NCBI RefSeq assembly: GCF_014200405.1
Contig: NZ_JACHBQ010000001.1
Coordinates: 62,001-126,000 of the forward strand
Direction: 5' to 3'
DNA length: 64,000 bases
Origin: Cryobacterium roopkundense
GTDB lineage: Bacteria; Actinomycetota; Actinomycetes; Actinomycetales; Microbacteriaceae
Numbering within the stretch: the stretch's first letter is position 1; each line of letters begins with the position of its first letter. The translations under genes were made by a program, and so were the position numbers. Under the pieces are notes generated by a model. It was not told the origin of the DNA and ran no database searches. It was given only the letters and a program-made list of their open reading frames with translations. Of this stretch, positions 36,633 through 45,979 are shown piece after piece.

Positions 36633-38333
36633 ATGGAACTGCAGGGAATCGGAATCGGCCGGGGCGTGGCCGTGGGCCGCATCGTGCGTATGCCCGAGCC
36701 GCTGCCCGACCCCGCGGCCGAGCCCAGCGCTCTCACGCCGGCGGCCGAGGGTGACCGCGTCGCCGAGGCTCTCGGCGCCGTGGCGGCCGACCTGCTCGTG
36801 CGCGCGGCGAGGGCCGGCGGAGTGGCAGCCGAGGTGCTTGAGGCGCAATCGATGATGGCGGAGGACCCGAGCCTCGTCGACGACGTCACCCTGCGGCTCT
36901 CCACCGGCGTCACCGCCGAGCGCGCGGTCTTCGAGGCCTTCGCTGCCTTCCGCGACATGCTCACCGAGCTCGGCGGCTACATGGCCGAACGGGCGGGCGA
37001 CCTCGACGACGTGTCGCAGCGGGTTGTCGCGCGGCTCTCCGGAGTGGCGGCGCCCGGGGTACCCGACCCTGGGCATCCGTTCATCCTCGTGGCCCGCGAC
37101 CTGGCTCCGGCCGACACGGCGACCCTCGACCTGAGCCAGGTGCTCGGGCTGGTTACCCTCGACGGTGGTCCCACCTCGCACACCGCTATCCTGGCGCGCG
37201 AGAAGTCCATCGTTGCCCTGGTGGGCGTGTCCGGGGCTCGCGGTCTCTCCGACGGCGACGAGGTCATCCTGGACGCCGCCAACGGCGTCGTCGTCACATC
37301 GCCGAGCGCCCAACAGCTCGCCGAAGCGCATGCACGTGAGGCAGCCCGCGCTGCCAGAGCGCTGTTGCCGGTGACGCCGGGTCGGCTCGCCGACGGCACT
37401 CCCATCCCGCTGCTGGCCAACCTCGGCTCTGCCGACGGCGCTGACGCGGCCGCCGCGCTCGGCGCCGAAGGGGTTGGCCTATTTCGCACCGAATTCCTGT
37501 TTCTCGACGCAGCGACCGCTCCGACCGTGGAACAGCAACGCGTGGAATACGAGCGGATGCTGCGCGCCTTCCCCGGCAAGAAGGTCGTGGTGCGGGCACT
37601 GGACGCCGGAGCGGACAAGCCCCTGGCCTTTCTCAACGACGCCCGCGAAGAAAACCCGGCCCTCGGCCTGCGAGGACTGCGTGCGCTGCGTGCGAGCGAG
37701 CAGATACTCCGCGACCAGCTCGACGCGCTCGCCCAGGCGAACGCCGCCACCGACGCGGAGCTGTGGGTGATGGCGCCGATGGTCGCCACTGTCGAGGAGA
37801 CCCGGTACTTCGTGGCACTCGCGCGTGAACGCGGACTCAAGACCGCCGGCGTGATGGTGGAGATCCCCTCCGCCGCGCTGCTTGCAGACCGTCTTCTGCG
37901 GCACGCCGACTTCGCCTCTATCGGCACGAACGACCTGACCCAGTACACGCTCGCCGCCGACCGAATGCTCGGCTCCGTGGCCGCGTTCCAAGACCCTTGG
38001 AACCCAGCGGTTCTGCGACTGGTGGCCGAGGTCGGCGCGGCCGGTGCCGCGCTCGGCAAACCCGTTGGCGTGTGCGGCGAGGCCGCGGCCGATCCGCTGC
38101 TCGCCGTGGTGCTCGTGGGCCTCGGCGCGACGAGCCTGTCGATGTCCGCCTCGGCCCTGGCCGACGTGCGCGCCACTCTCGGCGACTTCACGAGTGACCA
38201 GGCCCGGCGGCTCGCCGCGCTCGCGCTCGCGGCGGACGATGCGGCATCCGCTCGTGAAGCCGTGGCGGCCGAGGTCCCCGTGCTCCTGACACTACCCACC
38301 CCCACCCTGCAGCACTCCTCAGAAAGGTACTGA
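36633..38333 (+). CDS. ptsI: PTS Enzyme I (phosphoenolpyruvate-protein phosphotransferase)
   Basis: The 566-residue protein has an N-terminal HPr-binding domain, the phosphohistidine loop DGGPTSHTAILAR (His183) and a C-terminal PEP-binding TIM barrel with GLFRTEFLF and FASIGTNDLTQYTLA. It transfers phosphate from PEP to HPr. It starts 9 nt after ptsH and ends 1 nt before mtlA. Length is normal. Confidence 0.96.
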   Translation: MELQGIGIGRGVAVGRIVRMPEPLPDPAAEPSALTPAAEGDRVAEALGAVAADLLVRAARAGGVAAEVLEAQSMMAEDPSLVDDVTLRLSTGVTAERAVFEAFAAFRDMLTELGGYMAERAGDLDDVSQRVVARLSGVAAPGVPDPGHPFILVARDLAPADTATLDLSQVLGLVTLDGGPTSHTAILAREKSIVALVGVSGARGLSDGDEVILDAANGVVVTSPSAQQLAEAHAREAARAARALLPVTPGRLADGTPIPLLANLGSADGADAAAALGAEGVGLFRTEFLFLDAATAPTVEQQRVEYERMLRAFPGKKVVVRALDAGADKPLAFLNDAREENPALGLRGLRALRASEQILRDQLDALAQANAATDAELWVMAPMVATVEETRYFVALARERGLKTAGVMVEIPSAALLADRLLRHADFASIGTNDLTQYTLAADRMLGSVAAFQDPWNPAVLRLVAEVGAAGAALGKPVGVCGEAAADPLLAVVLVGLGATSLSMSASALADVRATLGDFTSDQARRLAALALAADDAASAREAVAAEVPVLLTLPTPTLQHSSERY

Positions 38334-38334
38334 A

Positions 38335-39825
38335 ATGACGACGACGTCAGCCGACACCAAACGAACGGGCACTCGTGTGCACGTTCAGCGCTTCGGCACA
38401 TTCCTCAGCGGAATGGTCATGCCCAACATTCCCGCATTCATCGCGTGGGGCCTCATCACCGCGCTGTTCATCCCCACGGGGTGGACCCCCAACGAAACCT
38501 TCGCCACGCTCGTCGACCCGATGATCATTTACATGCTGCCGTTGCTGATTGCCAACACCGGTGGCCGCATGATCTACGACACGCGCGGCGGCGTGGTCGC
38601 CACGATCGCCACGATGGGTGTGATCGTCGGCAGCGAGATCCCGATGTTCATCGGTGCCATGATCGTGGGTCCTCTCGCCGCCTACCTTCTGAAGAAGGTT
38701 GACAGTATCTGGGAGGGCAAGATCAAGGCCGGCTTCGAGATGCTCGTGAACAACTTCACGGCAGGAATCCTCGGCGCCATCCTCGCCCTCGGCGCGTTCG
38801 TGGGCATCGCCCCGCTCGTGACAGGGCTGAGCAACCTGCTCGAGGCGGGCGTGGACTTCCTGATCGCCAACGGACTGCTGCCCCTCGCGAGCATCCTGAT
38901 CGAGCCGGGCAAGATTCTCTTCCTCAACAACGCCATCAACCACGGCGTGCTCACCCCGCTTGGCGTGCAGCAGGTTGCCGACACCGGCAAGTCGATCCTG
39001 TTCCTGCTCGAGGCCAACCCCGGCCCCGGGCTCGGCATCCTGCTCGCGTTCACGTTCTTCGGTGTGGGCATCGCCCGGGCCAGCGCCCCCGGCGCGATCG
39101 TCATCCAGTTTCTCGGCGGTATCCACGAGATCTACTTCCCGTACGTGCTCATGAAGCCGATGCTCGTTCTCGCTGCCATCGGTGGCGGCATGACCGGTGT
39201 GGCCATCAACGTGGCGTTCGCCACGGGACTGCGTGCCCCGGCATCTCCCGGCAGCATCTTCGCCGTGCTCTTCCAGACGTCGCCCGACAGCTACGTGGGC
39301 GTCATCCTTTCGGTGATCGGTGCGGCGACGGTATCGTTCCTCATCGCCTCCGTCATCCTGCGGGCCAGTCGCCGGCGCGACCTCGCCGCAGGTGACGGCC
39401 TCGACCTGATCGCGGCCGTGGCGAAGACCGAAGCGAACAAGGGCAAGTCCAGCTCGGTGCTCGGCGGACTCGTGGGTTCCAGCGCAACGGATGCCGAGGC
39501 AGGCGACGCCGCGCCGGCTCGCGAACTCCGCAACATCGTGTTCGCCTGCGACGCCGGGATGGGCTCGAGCGCCATGGGTGCATCGGTGCTGCGGAACAAG
39601 ATCAAGAAGGCCGGAATCGAGGGCGTCACGGTGACCAACAAGGCCATCGCCAACCTCGACGGGAGCGCCGACCTGGTGATCACGCACCAGGACCTCACTG
39701 ACCGCGCCCGGGCCAAGTCGCCGGCCTCGGTGCACGTGTCCGTGGACAATTTCATGAACAGCCCGAAATACGACGAGGTCGTGGGCATGCTCGAGCACCA
39801 GACGAACGAAGGAGCCACAAAATGA
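38335..39825 (+). CDS. mtlA: Mannitol PTS permease, IICB components
   Basis: The 496-residue protein has an N-terminal IIC with eight or so hydrophobic segments (first: FGTFLSGMVMPNIPAFIAWG) and a C-terminal IIB whose site is FACDAGMGSSAMG (Cys405). The fused IIA found in E. coli MtlA is absent; a separate IIA follows. It imports mannitol as mannitol-1-phosphate. It overlaps mtlF by 4 nt. Confidence 0.95.
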   Translation: MTTTSADTKRTGTRVHVQRFGTFLSGMVMPNIPAFIAWGLITALFIPTGWTPNETFATLVDPMIIYMLPLLIANTGGRMIYDTRGGVVATIATMGVIVGSEIPMFIGAMIVGPLAAYLLKKVDSIWEGKIKAGFEMLVNNFTAGILGAILALGAFVGIAPLVTGLSNLLEAGVDFLIANGLLPLASILIEPGKILFLNNAINHGVLTPLGVQQVADTGKSILFLLEANPGPGLGILLAFTFFGVGIARASAPGAIVIQFLGGIHEIYFPYVLMKPMLVLAAIGGGMTGVAINVAFATGLRAPASPGSIFAVLFQTSPDSYVGVILSVIGAATVSFLIASVILRASRRRDLAAGDGLDLIAAVAKTEANKGKSSSVLGGLVGSSATDAEAGDAAPARELRNIVFACDAGMGSSAMGASVLRNKIKKAGIEGVTVTNKAIANLDGSADLVITHQDLTDRARAKSPASVHVSVDNFMNSPKYDEVVGMLEHQTNEGATK

Positions 39826-40259
39826 CCGACATTCTCGAACCCCGCAACCTCGTAGCAGAGGGAACGGCCCGCACGTGGGACGAGGCGATCCGTGAGGCTG
39901 GGGGCCTGCTCGTGGCCTCCGGCGCCGTGAACGAAGACTATGTGGCGTCTATGTTCGAGCGCGAAGCATCCGTTTCGACGTACATGGGCAACTTCCTGGC
40001 CATCCCGCACGGCACGAATGACGCCAAGGAGTCCATTCTGCGCTCGGCGCTGTCGCTTGTGCGCTACGCCGAACCGATCGATTGGAACGGCAATCCGGTG
40101 CGCTTCGCGGTGGGCATCGCGGGGCTCAACAACGAGCACCTCGAGATTCTCTCCAAGATCGCGATCGTGTTCTCCGACGAAGACGAGGTCGCGAAACTCA
40201 TCGACGCCGGCTCTGCCGAGGAGATCTTCGCCCTTCTCGAGGAGGTCAACGCAGAATGA
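39822..40259 (+). CDS. mtlF: Mannitol PTS IIA component
   Basis: The 145-residue protein has the mannitol/fructose IIA site [10 protein letters not shown] with His63. It takes phosphate from HPr and passes it to MtlA Cys405. It overlaps mtlA and mtlD by 4 nt each, so the three are coupled. Confidence 0.94.
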   Translation: MTDILEPRNLVAEGTARTWDEAIREAGGLLVASGAVNEDYVASMFEREASVSTYMGNFLAIPHGTNDAKESILRSALSLVRYAEPIDWNGNPVRFAVGIAGLNNEHLEILSKIAIVFSDEDEVAKLIDAGSAEEIFALLEEVNAE

Positions 40260-41404
40260 AGGCCATTCACTTCGGCGCGGGCAATATCGGGCGCGGCTTC
40301 GTCGGACTCCTGCTGCACGAAGCCGGGTACGAGGTTGTCTTCGCCGATGTGAATTCCGCCCTCATTGACGCGCTGCATGCCGCGCCGAGCTACGAGGTGC
40401 ACGAGATGGGGGAGGGGGCCCGTCAGCACACAGTGCGGGGCTTCAGGGCCATCAACAGCGCCACTGATACCGAGGCGCTGATTGACGAGATCGCCACGGC
40501 CGACGTCGTGACGACGGCCGTGGGTCCGAACATTCTCACGTTCGTGGCCCCGGTGATCGCGGCCGGGCTGGCTCGCAGGTCTGCGTCGCTCCCGCCGCTC
40601 GCCGTGATGGCGTGCGAGAACGCGATCAACGCCACCGACCTGCTCGCCGAGCACGTGCACAGCCATGTGACGGTCGCCGACTGGCCCAGCATCTCGGCTC
40701 GCGCCGCCTTCGCCAACACGGCAGTCGACCGCATCGTGCCGAACCAGGCAGCGGATGCCGGCCTCACGGTGACGGTGGAGGCCTTCCACGAATGGGTCAT
40801 CGAGCGCGGCGCATTCGGCGATGCCGTTCCGACGATCCCCGGAGCCACGTTCGTCGACAACCTCGAACCCTACATTGAGCGCAAGCTGTTCACCGTAAAC
40901 ACCGGGCACGCCACCATCGCCTACCTCGGCAGCCGGGCCGGCGTGACCACGATCGCCGAGGCCCTCGACGTTCCGGAGGTCGTGGCGTCGGCACGCAGCG
41001 TGCTTGAGGAGACCTCTGCACTGCTCGTGACCAAGCACGGGCTCGACGAGGCCGCCCAACGCGACTACCGCGAGAAGATCCTCGTACGCTTCAGCAACCC
41101 CGCTCTGCTCGACACCGTCGAGCGGGTGGGCCGGCAGCCGCTGCGCAAGCTCAGCCGCCACGAACGTTTCATCGGTCCGGCGGCGGAAATCGCCGAATCG
41201 GGCATCACGCCCGTGGCCCTCCTGGGCGCGATCGGTGCGGCGCTGCGCTTCAGCGTCGTGGCCGATGAGCAGAGCGTCGAGCTTCAGCGGATGCTGCGCG
41301 CCGAGAGCGCGGAGCACCTGGTCGAGCAGGTCTGCGGGCTCGACCAGGCGCATCCGCTCTTCGCGGCAGTCGTGCTCGAAGTACGACGCGCGCAGGGATT
41401 ATAG
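40256..41404 (+). CDS. mtlD: Mannitol-1-phosphate 5-dehydrogenase
   Basis: The 382-residue protein begins [17 protein letters not shown], the NAD-binding motif of the family, and contains [11 protein letters not shown] and the family core ENAINATD. It oxidises mannitol-1-phosphate to fructose-6-phosphate with NAD, feeding glycolysis. It is last in the operon. A small hairpin follows. Confidence 0.96.
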   Translation: MKAIHFGAGNIGRGFVGLLLHEAGYEVVFADVNSALIDALHAAPSYEVHEMGEGARQHTVRGFRAINSATDTEALIDEIATADVVTTAVGPNILTFVAPVIAAGLARRSASLPPLAVMACENAINATDLLAEHVHSHVTVADWPSISARAAFANTAVDRIVPNQAADAGLTVTVEAFHEWVIERGAFGDAVPTIPGATFVDNLEPYIERKLFTVNTGHATIAYLGSRAGVTTIAEALDVPEVVASARSVLEETSALLVTKHGLDEAAQRDYREKILVRFSNPALLDTVERVGRQPLRKLSRHERFIGPAAEIAESGITPVALLGAIGAALRFSVVADEQSVELQRMLRAESAEHLVEQVCGLDQAHPLFAAVVLEVRRAQGL

Positions 41405-41409
41405 GACTG

Positions 41410-41427
41410 AATTGCCAAAAGGCAATT
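41410..41427 (+). terminator. Small hairpin after mtlD
   Basis: AATTGCC and GGCAATT pair around AAAA, six bases after the mtlD stop. There is only a short T run, so this would be a weak terminator. Confidence 0.45.
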
Positions 41428-41440
41428 TCATACCATAAGA

Positions 41441-41487
41441 TTGACCCTTGGTGTCCGGCATCGCCTTTTGTGGCGTGTCCGAACACC
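41441..41487 (+). promoter_or_regulatory. Candidate infA promoter with overlapping dyad
   Basis: TTGACCCTTGGTGTC (41441-41455) matches 14 of 15 bases upstream of rplM (58788-58802). A nested dyad starts in it: outer GGTGT/ACACC (41450-41487) and inner CGCC/GGCG around TTTTGT. TTGACC could be a -35 box with the dyad across -10 and start. Confidence 0.45.
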
Positions 41488-41534
41488 ACATCCACGCATG
41501 ACCAGCAATCAATACAAAGAGCGACAGTGAGGCT

Positions 41535-41756
41535 ATGGCCAAAAAAGACGGTGTCATCGAAATCGAGGGCGCGGTAGTCGAAGCTCTGCCCAACGCGATG
41601 TTTCGCGTTGAGCTGTCCAACGGCCACAGAGTTCTTGCCCACATCTCGGGCAAGATGCGTCAGCACTACATCCGCATCCTCCCGGAGGACCGCGTGATCG
41701 TTGAGTTGAGCCCTTACGATCTGACCCGAGGCCGGATCGTCTACCGCTACAAGTAA
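41535..41756 (+). CDS. infA: Translation initiation factor IF-1
   Basis: The 73-residue protein has the S1/OB-fold sequence [17 protein letters not shown] and [19 protein letters not shown]-1 binds the A site during initiation. It normally follows adk-map in this kind of genome; here the mannitol PTS lies between. GACAGTGAGG precedes the ATG. Confidence 0.98.
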   Translation: MAKKDGVIEIEGAVVEALPNAMFRVELSNGHRVLAHISGKMRQHYIRILPEDRVIVELSPYDLTRGRIVYRYK

Positions 41757-41822
41757 CGGATGCTGTAAGTAACGGCTTGGGGCATTCCCCAGGTACGAAG
41801 ACAGCGAGAACAAGGAATCACC

Positions 41823-41936
41823 ATGAAGGTCAAGCCCAGCGTCAAAAAGATCTGTGACAAGTGCAAGGTCATCCGCCGTAACGGCAACGTGATGGTCATT
41901 TGCGAGAACCCGCGTCACAAGCAGCGCCAGGGTTAG
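41823..41936 (+). CDS. rpmJ: 50S ribosomal protein bL36
   Basis: The 37-residue protein [19 protein letters not shown] contains the zinc-ribbon ligands CDKC, then a further Cys (VICENPRH) and His. It is the cysteine-rich zinc form. Too short for most gene finders, it is confirmed by position between infA and rpsM and by AAGGAAT upstream. Confidence 0.97.
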   Translation: MKVKPSVKKICDKCKVIRRNGNVMVICENPRHKQRQG

Positions 41937-41962
41937 GGCCTTGGCAGGTTTGACCGCCTCAC

Positions 41963-41984
41963 GGTTGTCGAGCTTGTCGAGACA
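41963..41984. repeat. Intergenic repeat fragment
   Basis: GGTTGTCGAGCTTGTCGAGAC is the GTCGAGCTTGTCGAGAC form of the repeat family, here between rpmJ and rpsM. Confidence 0.5.
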
Positions 41985-42013
41985 CGGCTCTACCTCAGTA
42001 GTACATAACTAAA

Positions 42014-42077
42014 TAGCAGTTCCGGGAGCCCCGCGGGGTGACACCATCGGTTGGAGGCCGGTGTACAGGAACTGCTA
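42014..42077 (+). promoter_or_regulatory. Structured RNA leader upstream of rpsM
   Basis: TAGCAGTTCC (42014-42023) and GGAACTGCTA (42068-42077) form a perfect 10-bp stem. Between them two smaller stems are possible: CCCCGCGGGG (42029-42038) and ACACC/GGTGT (42041-42064), giving a three-way junction that ends 29 nt before the rpsM ATG. This looks like a cis-regulatory ribosomal-protein leader. I do not recognise it as a known class. Confidence 0.55.
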
Positions 42078-42106
42078 CAGACCTCCATCCAGTAACAGGA
42101 GACACA

Positions 42107-42481
42107 ATGGCACGTCTAGCCGGCGTCGACATCCCGCGCGACAAGCGCGTGGAAGTTGCATTGACTTACATTTACGGCGTGGGCCGCACGAGGGCACTCA
42201 AGACCCTCGTCGACACCGCGATCGACGGCAACATCCGAGTCAAGGATTTGAGCGACGACCAGCTCGTCCTGCTCCGCGACTACATCGAAGGAACCTTCAA
42301 GGTTGAGGGTGACCTCCGCCGTGAGGTTGCCGCCGACATCCGCCGCAAGGTGGAAATTGGCAGCTACGAGGGTATTCGCCACCGCAAGGGCCTGCCCGTT
42401 CGCGGTCAGCGCACCAAAACCAACGCTCGCACCCGCAAGGGCCCGAAGCGCACCGTAGCCGGCAAGAAGAAGGCGCGCTAG
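42107..42481 (+). CDS. rpsM: 30S ribosomal protein uS13
   Basis: The 124-residue protein begins [20 protein letters not shown] and has the GVGRTRAL helix-turn region and the basic C-terminal tail [17 protein letters not shown]. It contacts both subunits and tRNA from the 30S head. ACAGGAGA precedes the ATG. An upstream GTG-initiated extension reads through the leader and is rejected. Confidence 0.98.
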   Translation: MARLAGVDIPRDKRVEVALTYIYGVGRTRALKTLVDTAIDGNIRVKDLSDDQLVLLRDYIEGTFKVEGDLRREVAADIRRKVEIGSYEGIRHRKGLPVRGQRTKTNARTRKGPKRTVAGKKKAR

Positions 42482-42525
42482 GCCTCGGCCTAGCCCGTCT
42501 CGCCTTTAGGATTCAGGAGAAATTC

Positions 42526-42924
42526 ATGGCACAACCCAAGTCGGCCGTACGGAAGCCGCGTAAAAAAGAGAAGAAGAACATTGCTGTGGGCCAGGCCCAC
42601 ATCAAGAGCACCTTCAACAACACGATCGTGTCGATCACGGACACCACCGGTGCCGTCATCAGCTGGGCCTCGTCGGGCCAGGTTGGCTTCAAGGGTTCAC
42701 GTAAGTCGACCCCGTTCGCCGCACAGCTCGCAGCCGAGTCGGCTGCTCGCCAGGCGCAGGAGCACGGCATGAAGAAGGTTGACGTCTTCGTCAAGGGCCC
42801 CGGATCGGGACGCGAAACCGCGATCCGTTCGCTTCAGGCCGCTGGCCTCGAGGTCGGTTCGATCAACGATGTCACTCCGCAGGCGCACAACGGTTGCCGC
42901 CCGCCGAAGCGTCGTCGCGTTTAA
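42526..42924 (+). CDS. rpsK: 30S ribosomal protein uS11
   Basis: The 132-residue protein contains [18 protein letters not shown] and ends [18 protein letters not shown], the family signature. uS11 lies on the 30S platform. The rpsD gene that often follows is absent; a terminator and rpoA follow. Confidence 0.98.
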   Translation: MAQPKSAVRKPRKKEKKNIAVGQAHIKSTFNNTIVSITDTTGAVISWASSGQVGFKGSRKSTPFAAQLAAESAARQAQEHGMKKVDVFVKGPGSGRETAIRSLQAAGLEVGSINDVTPQAHNGCRPPKRRRV

Positions 42925-42941
42925 CGCACTGTTGTAGGTCT

Positions 42942-42967
42942 CGGCCGGCCGGGCAACCGGCCGGCCG
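42942..42967 (+). terminator. Terminator after rpsK
   Basis: CGGCCGGCCGG and CCGGCCGGCCG form an 11-bp stem around a short loop, followed after a few bases by CTTTCTCTTTTCTT. It separates rpsMK from rpoA. Confidence 0.75.
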
Positions 42968-43003
42968 GGACACCTTTCTCTTTTCTTAACACCTCGTAAT
43001 TGC

Positions 43004-43025
43004 AAGTGTCATATAGCGGACACTT
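43004..43025. promoter_or_regulatory. Dyad in the rpoA upstream region
   Basis: AAGTGTC and GACACTT flank ATATAGCG. The AT-rich centre may be a -10 region, which would place the dyad as an operator over the rpoA promoter; TTAACA at 42986 is a possible -35. Confidence 0.4.
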
Positions 43026-43043
43026 AGCCGAAAGGAATTAACA

Positions 43044-44033
43044 GTGCTTATTGCACAGCGTCCCACGCTCACCGAAGAGAACATCTCGGAGTTCCGGTCC
43101 CGGTTCATCATCGAGCCGCTCGAACCTGGCTTCGGTTACACCCTCGGGAACTCACTTCGCCGCACCCTGCTCTCGTCGATCCCGGGCGCTGCTGTAACCA
43201 GCATCCGCATCGATGGCGTGCTGCACGAGTTCAGCACCGTTCCCGGTGTCAAAGAAGATGTCACCGAAATCATCCTCAACATCAAGGGCCTCGTTGTCTC
43301 CAGCGAGCACGACGAGCCCATCACCGCGTACCTGCGCAAGCAGGGTGCCGGTCAGGTAACCGCCGCTGACATCTCGGCTCCGGCCGGCGTCGAGGTGCAC
43401 AACCCTGAACTGGTCATCGCAACCCTCAACGACAATGCGAAGTTCGAACTCGAACTCACCATTGAGCGTGGCCGTGGTTACGTGTCCAGCGCGCAGAACC
43501 GCAACGAGTTCTCCGAGGCCGGCCAGATTCCGGTCGACTCGATCTACTCGCCCGTTCTCAAGGTCACTTACCGCGTCGAGGCAACTCGTGCCGGTGAGCG
43601 CACCGACTTCGACCGCCTCGTCGTTGACGTGGAGACCAAGTCGGCGATCACGCCTCGCGACGCGATCGCATCCTCTGGGCGCACGCTGACCGAGCTGTTC
43701 GGTCTGGCCCGCGAGCTCAACACCGCGGCCGAAGGCATCGAGATCGGCCCCGCGCCGGTTGACGCTGTGCTTTCGACCGAGTTGTCGATCCCGATCGAGG
43801 ACCTGGACCTGTCGGTTCGTTCGTACAACTGCCTCAAGCGCGAAGGCATCAACAACGTCAGCGAACTGGTCGCCCTCTCGGAGACCCAGCTGATGAACAT
43901 CCGCAACTTCGGACAGAAGTCGGTTGATGAGGTGAAGGACAAGCTCGTTGAGCTCGGCCTGTCCCTGAAGGATTCGGTTCCCGGATTCGACGGAGCGCAC
44001 TTCTACAGCGGCTACGAAGAAGAGACCAACTAA
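43044..44033 (+). CDS. rpoA: RNA polymerase alpha subunit
   Basis: The 329-residue protein starts with GTG after GAAAGGAA. It has the N-terminal dimerisation domain ([20 protein letters not shown]) and the C-terminal domain that binds UP elements and activators ([16 protein letters not shown], then [10 protein letters not shown]). Length is normal. Confidence 0.98.
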   Translation: MLIAQRPTLTEENISEFRSRFIIEPLEPGFGYTLGNSLRRTLLSSIPGAAVTSIRIDGVLHEFSTVPGVKEDVTEIILNIKGLVVSSEHDEPITAYLRKQGAGQVTAADISAPAGVEVHNPELVIATLNDNAKFELELTIERGRGYVSSAQNRNEFSEAGQIPVDSIYSPVLKVTYRVEATRAGERTDFDRLVVDVETKSAITPRDAIASSGRTLTELFGLARELNTAAEGIEIGPAPVDAVLSTELSIPIEDLDLSVRSYNCLKREGINNVSELVALSETQLMNIRNFGQKSVDEVKDKLVELGLSLKDSVPGFDGAHFYSGYEEETN

Positions 44034-44082
44034 GGCTCGTCTTCGCGACTGCCTTTCGATTTTTTGATACTGGAGATTACCA

Positions 44083-44604
44083 ATGCCTAAGCCCACAAAG
44101 GGGCCCCGTCTCGGTGGCGGCCCGGCGCACGAGCGCCTCATGCTTGCGAACCTGGCTGCTGCCCTGTTCACCCACAAGTCGATCAAGACGACCGAGACCC
44201 GTGCCAAGCGCCTGCGTCCGCTCGCCGAGCGCATGGTGCAGTTCGCCAAGCGCGGCGACCTGCACGCCCGTCGTCGCGTTCTCGCGACGATCACGGACAA
44301 GTCCGTCGTGCACGAGCTCTTCACGGTTATCGCCCCGCAGGTCAACGAGCGTCAGGGTGGCTACACGCGCATCACGAAGCTCGGTTTCCGTAAGGGTGAC
44401 AACGCTTCGATGGTTCAGATGGAACTCGTTCTCGAGCCGCTGACCCCGAAGGTCAAGCACTCGAAGACCTCCACGGTAACGGCTGAGAAGCCTGTTGTCG
44501 AAGAGGTTGTCGTTGCTGACGCCGAGGTGGCTGACGAAGCTGCCGCCGAGGTCGTCGTGGAGGAGCCCACCGAGGCTGCCGTCGACACCAAGGACGCCAA
44601 GTAA
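44083..44604 (+). CDS. rplQ: 50S ribosomal protein bL17 with acidic tail
   Basis: The first 120 residues are a complete bL17 ([30 protein letters not shown]). A tail of about 50 residues rich in Val, Glu and Ala follows, ending DTKDAK. Such tails occur in related actinobacteria. It is the last gene of the ribosomal block; a strong hairpin follows. Confidence 0.97.
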   Translation: MPKPTKGPRLGGGPAHERLMLANLAAALFTHKSIKTTETRAKRLRPLAERMVQFAKRGDLHARRRVLATITDKSVVHELFTVIAPQVNERQGGYTRITKLGFRKGDNASMVQMELVLEPLTPKVKHSKTSTVTAEKPVVEEVVVADAEVADEAAAEVVVEEPTEAAVDTKDAK

Positions 44605-44619
44605 CACCACGCTTCACTA

Positions 44620-44649
44620 GGAAGGGCCCGACTTCGGTCGGGCCCTTCC
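44620..44649 (+). terminator. Terminator after rplQ
   Basis: GGAAGGGCCCGAC and GTCGGGCCCTTCC form a perfect 13-bp stem closed by a TTCG tetraloop. It has no U-tract but is the likely end of the rpoA-rplQ transcript. Confidence 0.75.
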
Positions 44650-44689
44650 GCCGTTAACCCGCCCCGCCCCCGCCCGCTCCCCAAATCCG

Positions 44690-44727
44690 CTGGTCGAGCA
44701 GTGCCCGCCAGGGCGCGTGTCGAGACC
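44690..44727. repeat. Palindromic intergenic repeat (copy 5)
   Basis: CTGGTCGAG and GTCGAGACC arms flank the core GTGCCCGCCAGGGCGC, which can pair with itself. It lies just inside the island edge after rplQ. Confidence 0.6.
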
Positions 44728-44804
44728 CCGTGAGCCGATCGCGCGGGCGCGCCCACCCCCACACCGTTGGGTGTTGCTCGACAGACCCGACAACCGGCGC
44801 CGGT

Positions 44805-44810
44805 TAGGGT
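44805..44810 (+). promoter_or_regulatory. Candidate leaderless -10 box (double-GNAT 1)
   Basis: TAGGGT lies 6 nt before the ATG at 44817. This spacing fits a leaderless transcript beginning at or near the ATG. Confidence 0.45.
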
Positions 44811-44816
44811 TGGAGC

Positions 44817-45845
44817 ATGACTAACGAGCTGCGCCCTCTGAGCGAACGCGTGACCGCACCTCATGACCTGAGCGTTCCGGTTCACCAGGAGATCGCCCGG
44901 TGGCGTCCCGCCAAAGAGGACGACATCGACGGCATCTGGCAGCTGCGCGAAGCGATGGGTCGCCTCGACCACCCGAATTACCTCACCACGCGCGGCGCGA
45001 TCGCCGCCGACTTCGGCTACTCGCACGTGAACGCCGCGCTCGACTCGCTCGTGGGTCTCGACGCCGCAGGGCGCATTGTCGCCAACGGAATGGTGCTCTT
45101 TCCCCCTCGCCAGGAGACCCTCGTTCGCTCCATCCTGATCGGCGGGGTGCACCCCGACCTTCGCGGCCGGGGGATCGGGCGTGAGCTGCTCGCCTGGCAG
45201 GTCGGGCGCGCGAAACAGCAGCTCGCGTCATCGACGAAGACTCTCCCCGGCTGGATCTTCGCTTACGCCGACGAGCGCGCGCCGCAGAGCGCGCACCTGT
45301 TCGAGCGCGGCGGACTCGACCTCACCCGCTACTTCCTGGCGTTGGAGCGGGCCCTCGACGAGCCGGTGCCTGCGGTCGAGCCGGCCGACGGCATCCGTAT
45401 TGCGGTGTACACGCCCGCCGATTCTGCGCAGGTGCATGTGGCCCGCGACGACGCCTTCATGGACCACTGGGCGAGCCAGCCGATGAGCGACGAGAACTGG
45501 GCGGCGTTCGTGAACGGCCGTTGGTTTCGGCCGGACCTCTCGTTCGTGGCGTGGGCTGGCGACGAGGTCGTGGGCTTTGTGCTCTCGACCGCCAACGAGA
45601 ACGTCTGGAAGACCCAGGGCTTCACGGGCAGCTACATCGACCTCGTGGGTGTGACAAGCGGATGGCGCGGTCGGCACATTGCCCAGTCCCTGCTCGCCGC
45701 CCAACTCGAGGCCGGGCGCGCGCTCGGCCACGACCGGGCCACCCTCGCCGTGGACTCCGACAGCCCCACCGGTGCCCTCGGGCTCTACACCGGCATGGGT
45801 TTCCACGCCGTGCACCGCAAGATGGCGTACACCCTGCAGTTCTAG
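44817..45845 (+). CDS. Double-GNAT N-acetyltransferase, unknown substrate (paralogue 1)
   Basis: The 342-residue protein has two GNAT domains. The N-terminal one has the acetyl-CoA loop VHPDLRGRGIGREL; the C-terminal one has VTSGWRGRHIAQSL and ends in GALGLYTGMGFHAV. The layout is like mycothiol synthase MshD, but the substrate cannot be read from sequence. A very similar gene follows. TAGGGT six bases upstream suggests a leaderless mRNA. Confidence 0.85.
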   Translation: MTNELRPLSERVTAPHDLSVPVHQEIARWRPAKEDDIDGIWQLREAMGRLDHPNYLTTRGAIAADFGYSHVNAALDSLVGLDAAGRIVANGMVLFPPRQETLVRSILIGGVHPDLRGRGIGRELLAWQVGRAKQQLASSTKTLPGWIFAYADERAPQSAHLFERGGLDLTRYFLALERALDEPVPAVEPADGIRIAVYTPADSAQVHVARDDAFMDHWASQPMSDENWAAFVNGRWFRPDLSFVAWAGDEVVGFVLSTANENVWKTQGFTGSYIDLVGVTSGWRGRHIAQSLLAAQLEAGRALGHDRATLAVDSDSPTGALGLYTGMGFHAVHRKMAYTLQF

Positions 45846-45967
45846 AAGCCCCGGCGTCGATCGGGTCGAGCGTGCACCCGAAAGCGGCTCGGGCGGGCGC
45901 TATACCGCGAGCCCCAGCTGCTTTCGGGCGCAGGACCTCGGGCCGAGCCTGGAGAACTGGCACCGCC

Positions 45968-45973
45968 TAGGCT
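45968..45973 (+). promoter_or_regulatory. Candidate leaderless -10 box (double-GNAT 2)
   Basis: TAGGCT lies 6 nt before the ATG at 45980, the same spacing as at the upstream paralogue. Confidence 0.4.
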
Positions 45974-45979
45974 GGAGGC

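Noticed and set aside
38347-39798. 483-residue open frame opposite mtlA
   Set aside because: It is His/Asp/Glu/Arg-rich shadow translation of a membrane protein with certain PTS motifs.
44717-44816. tRNA gene at the island edge
   Set aside because: The region has no cloverleaf-compatible arms or CCA end; it is repeat and promoter DNA.
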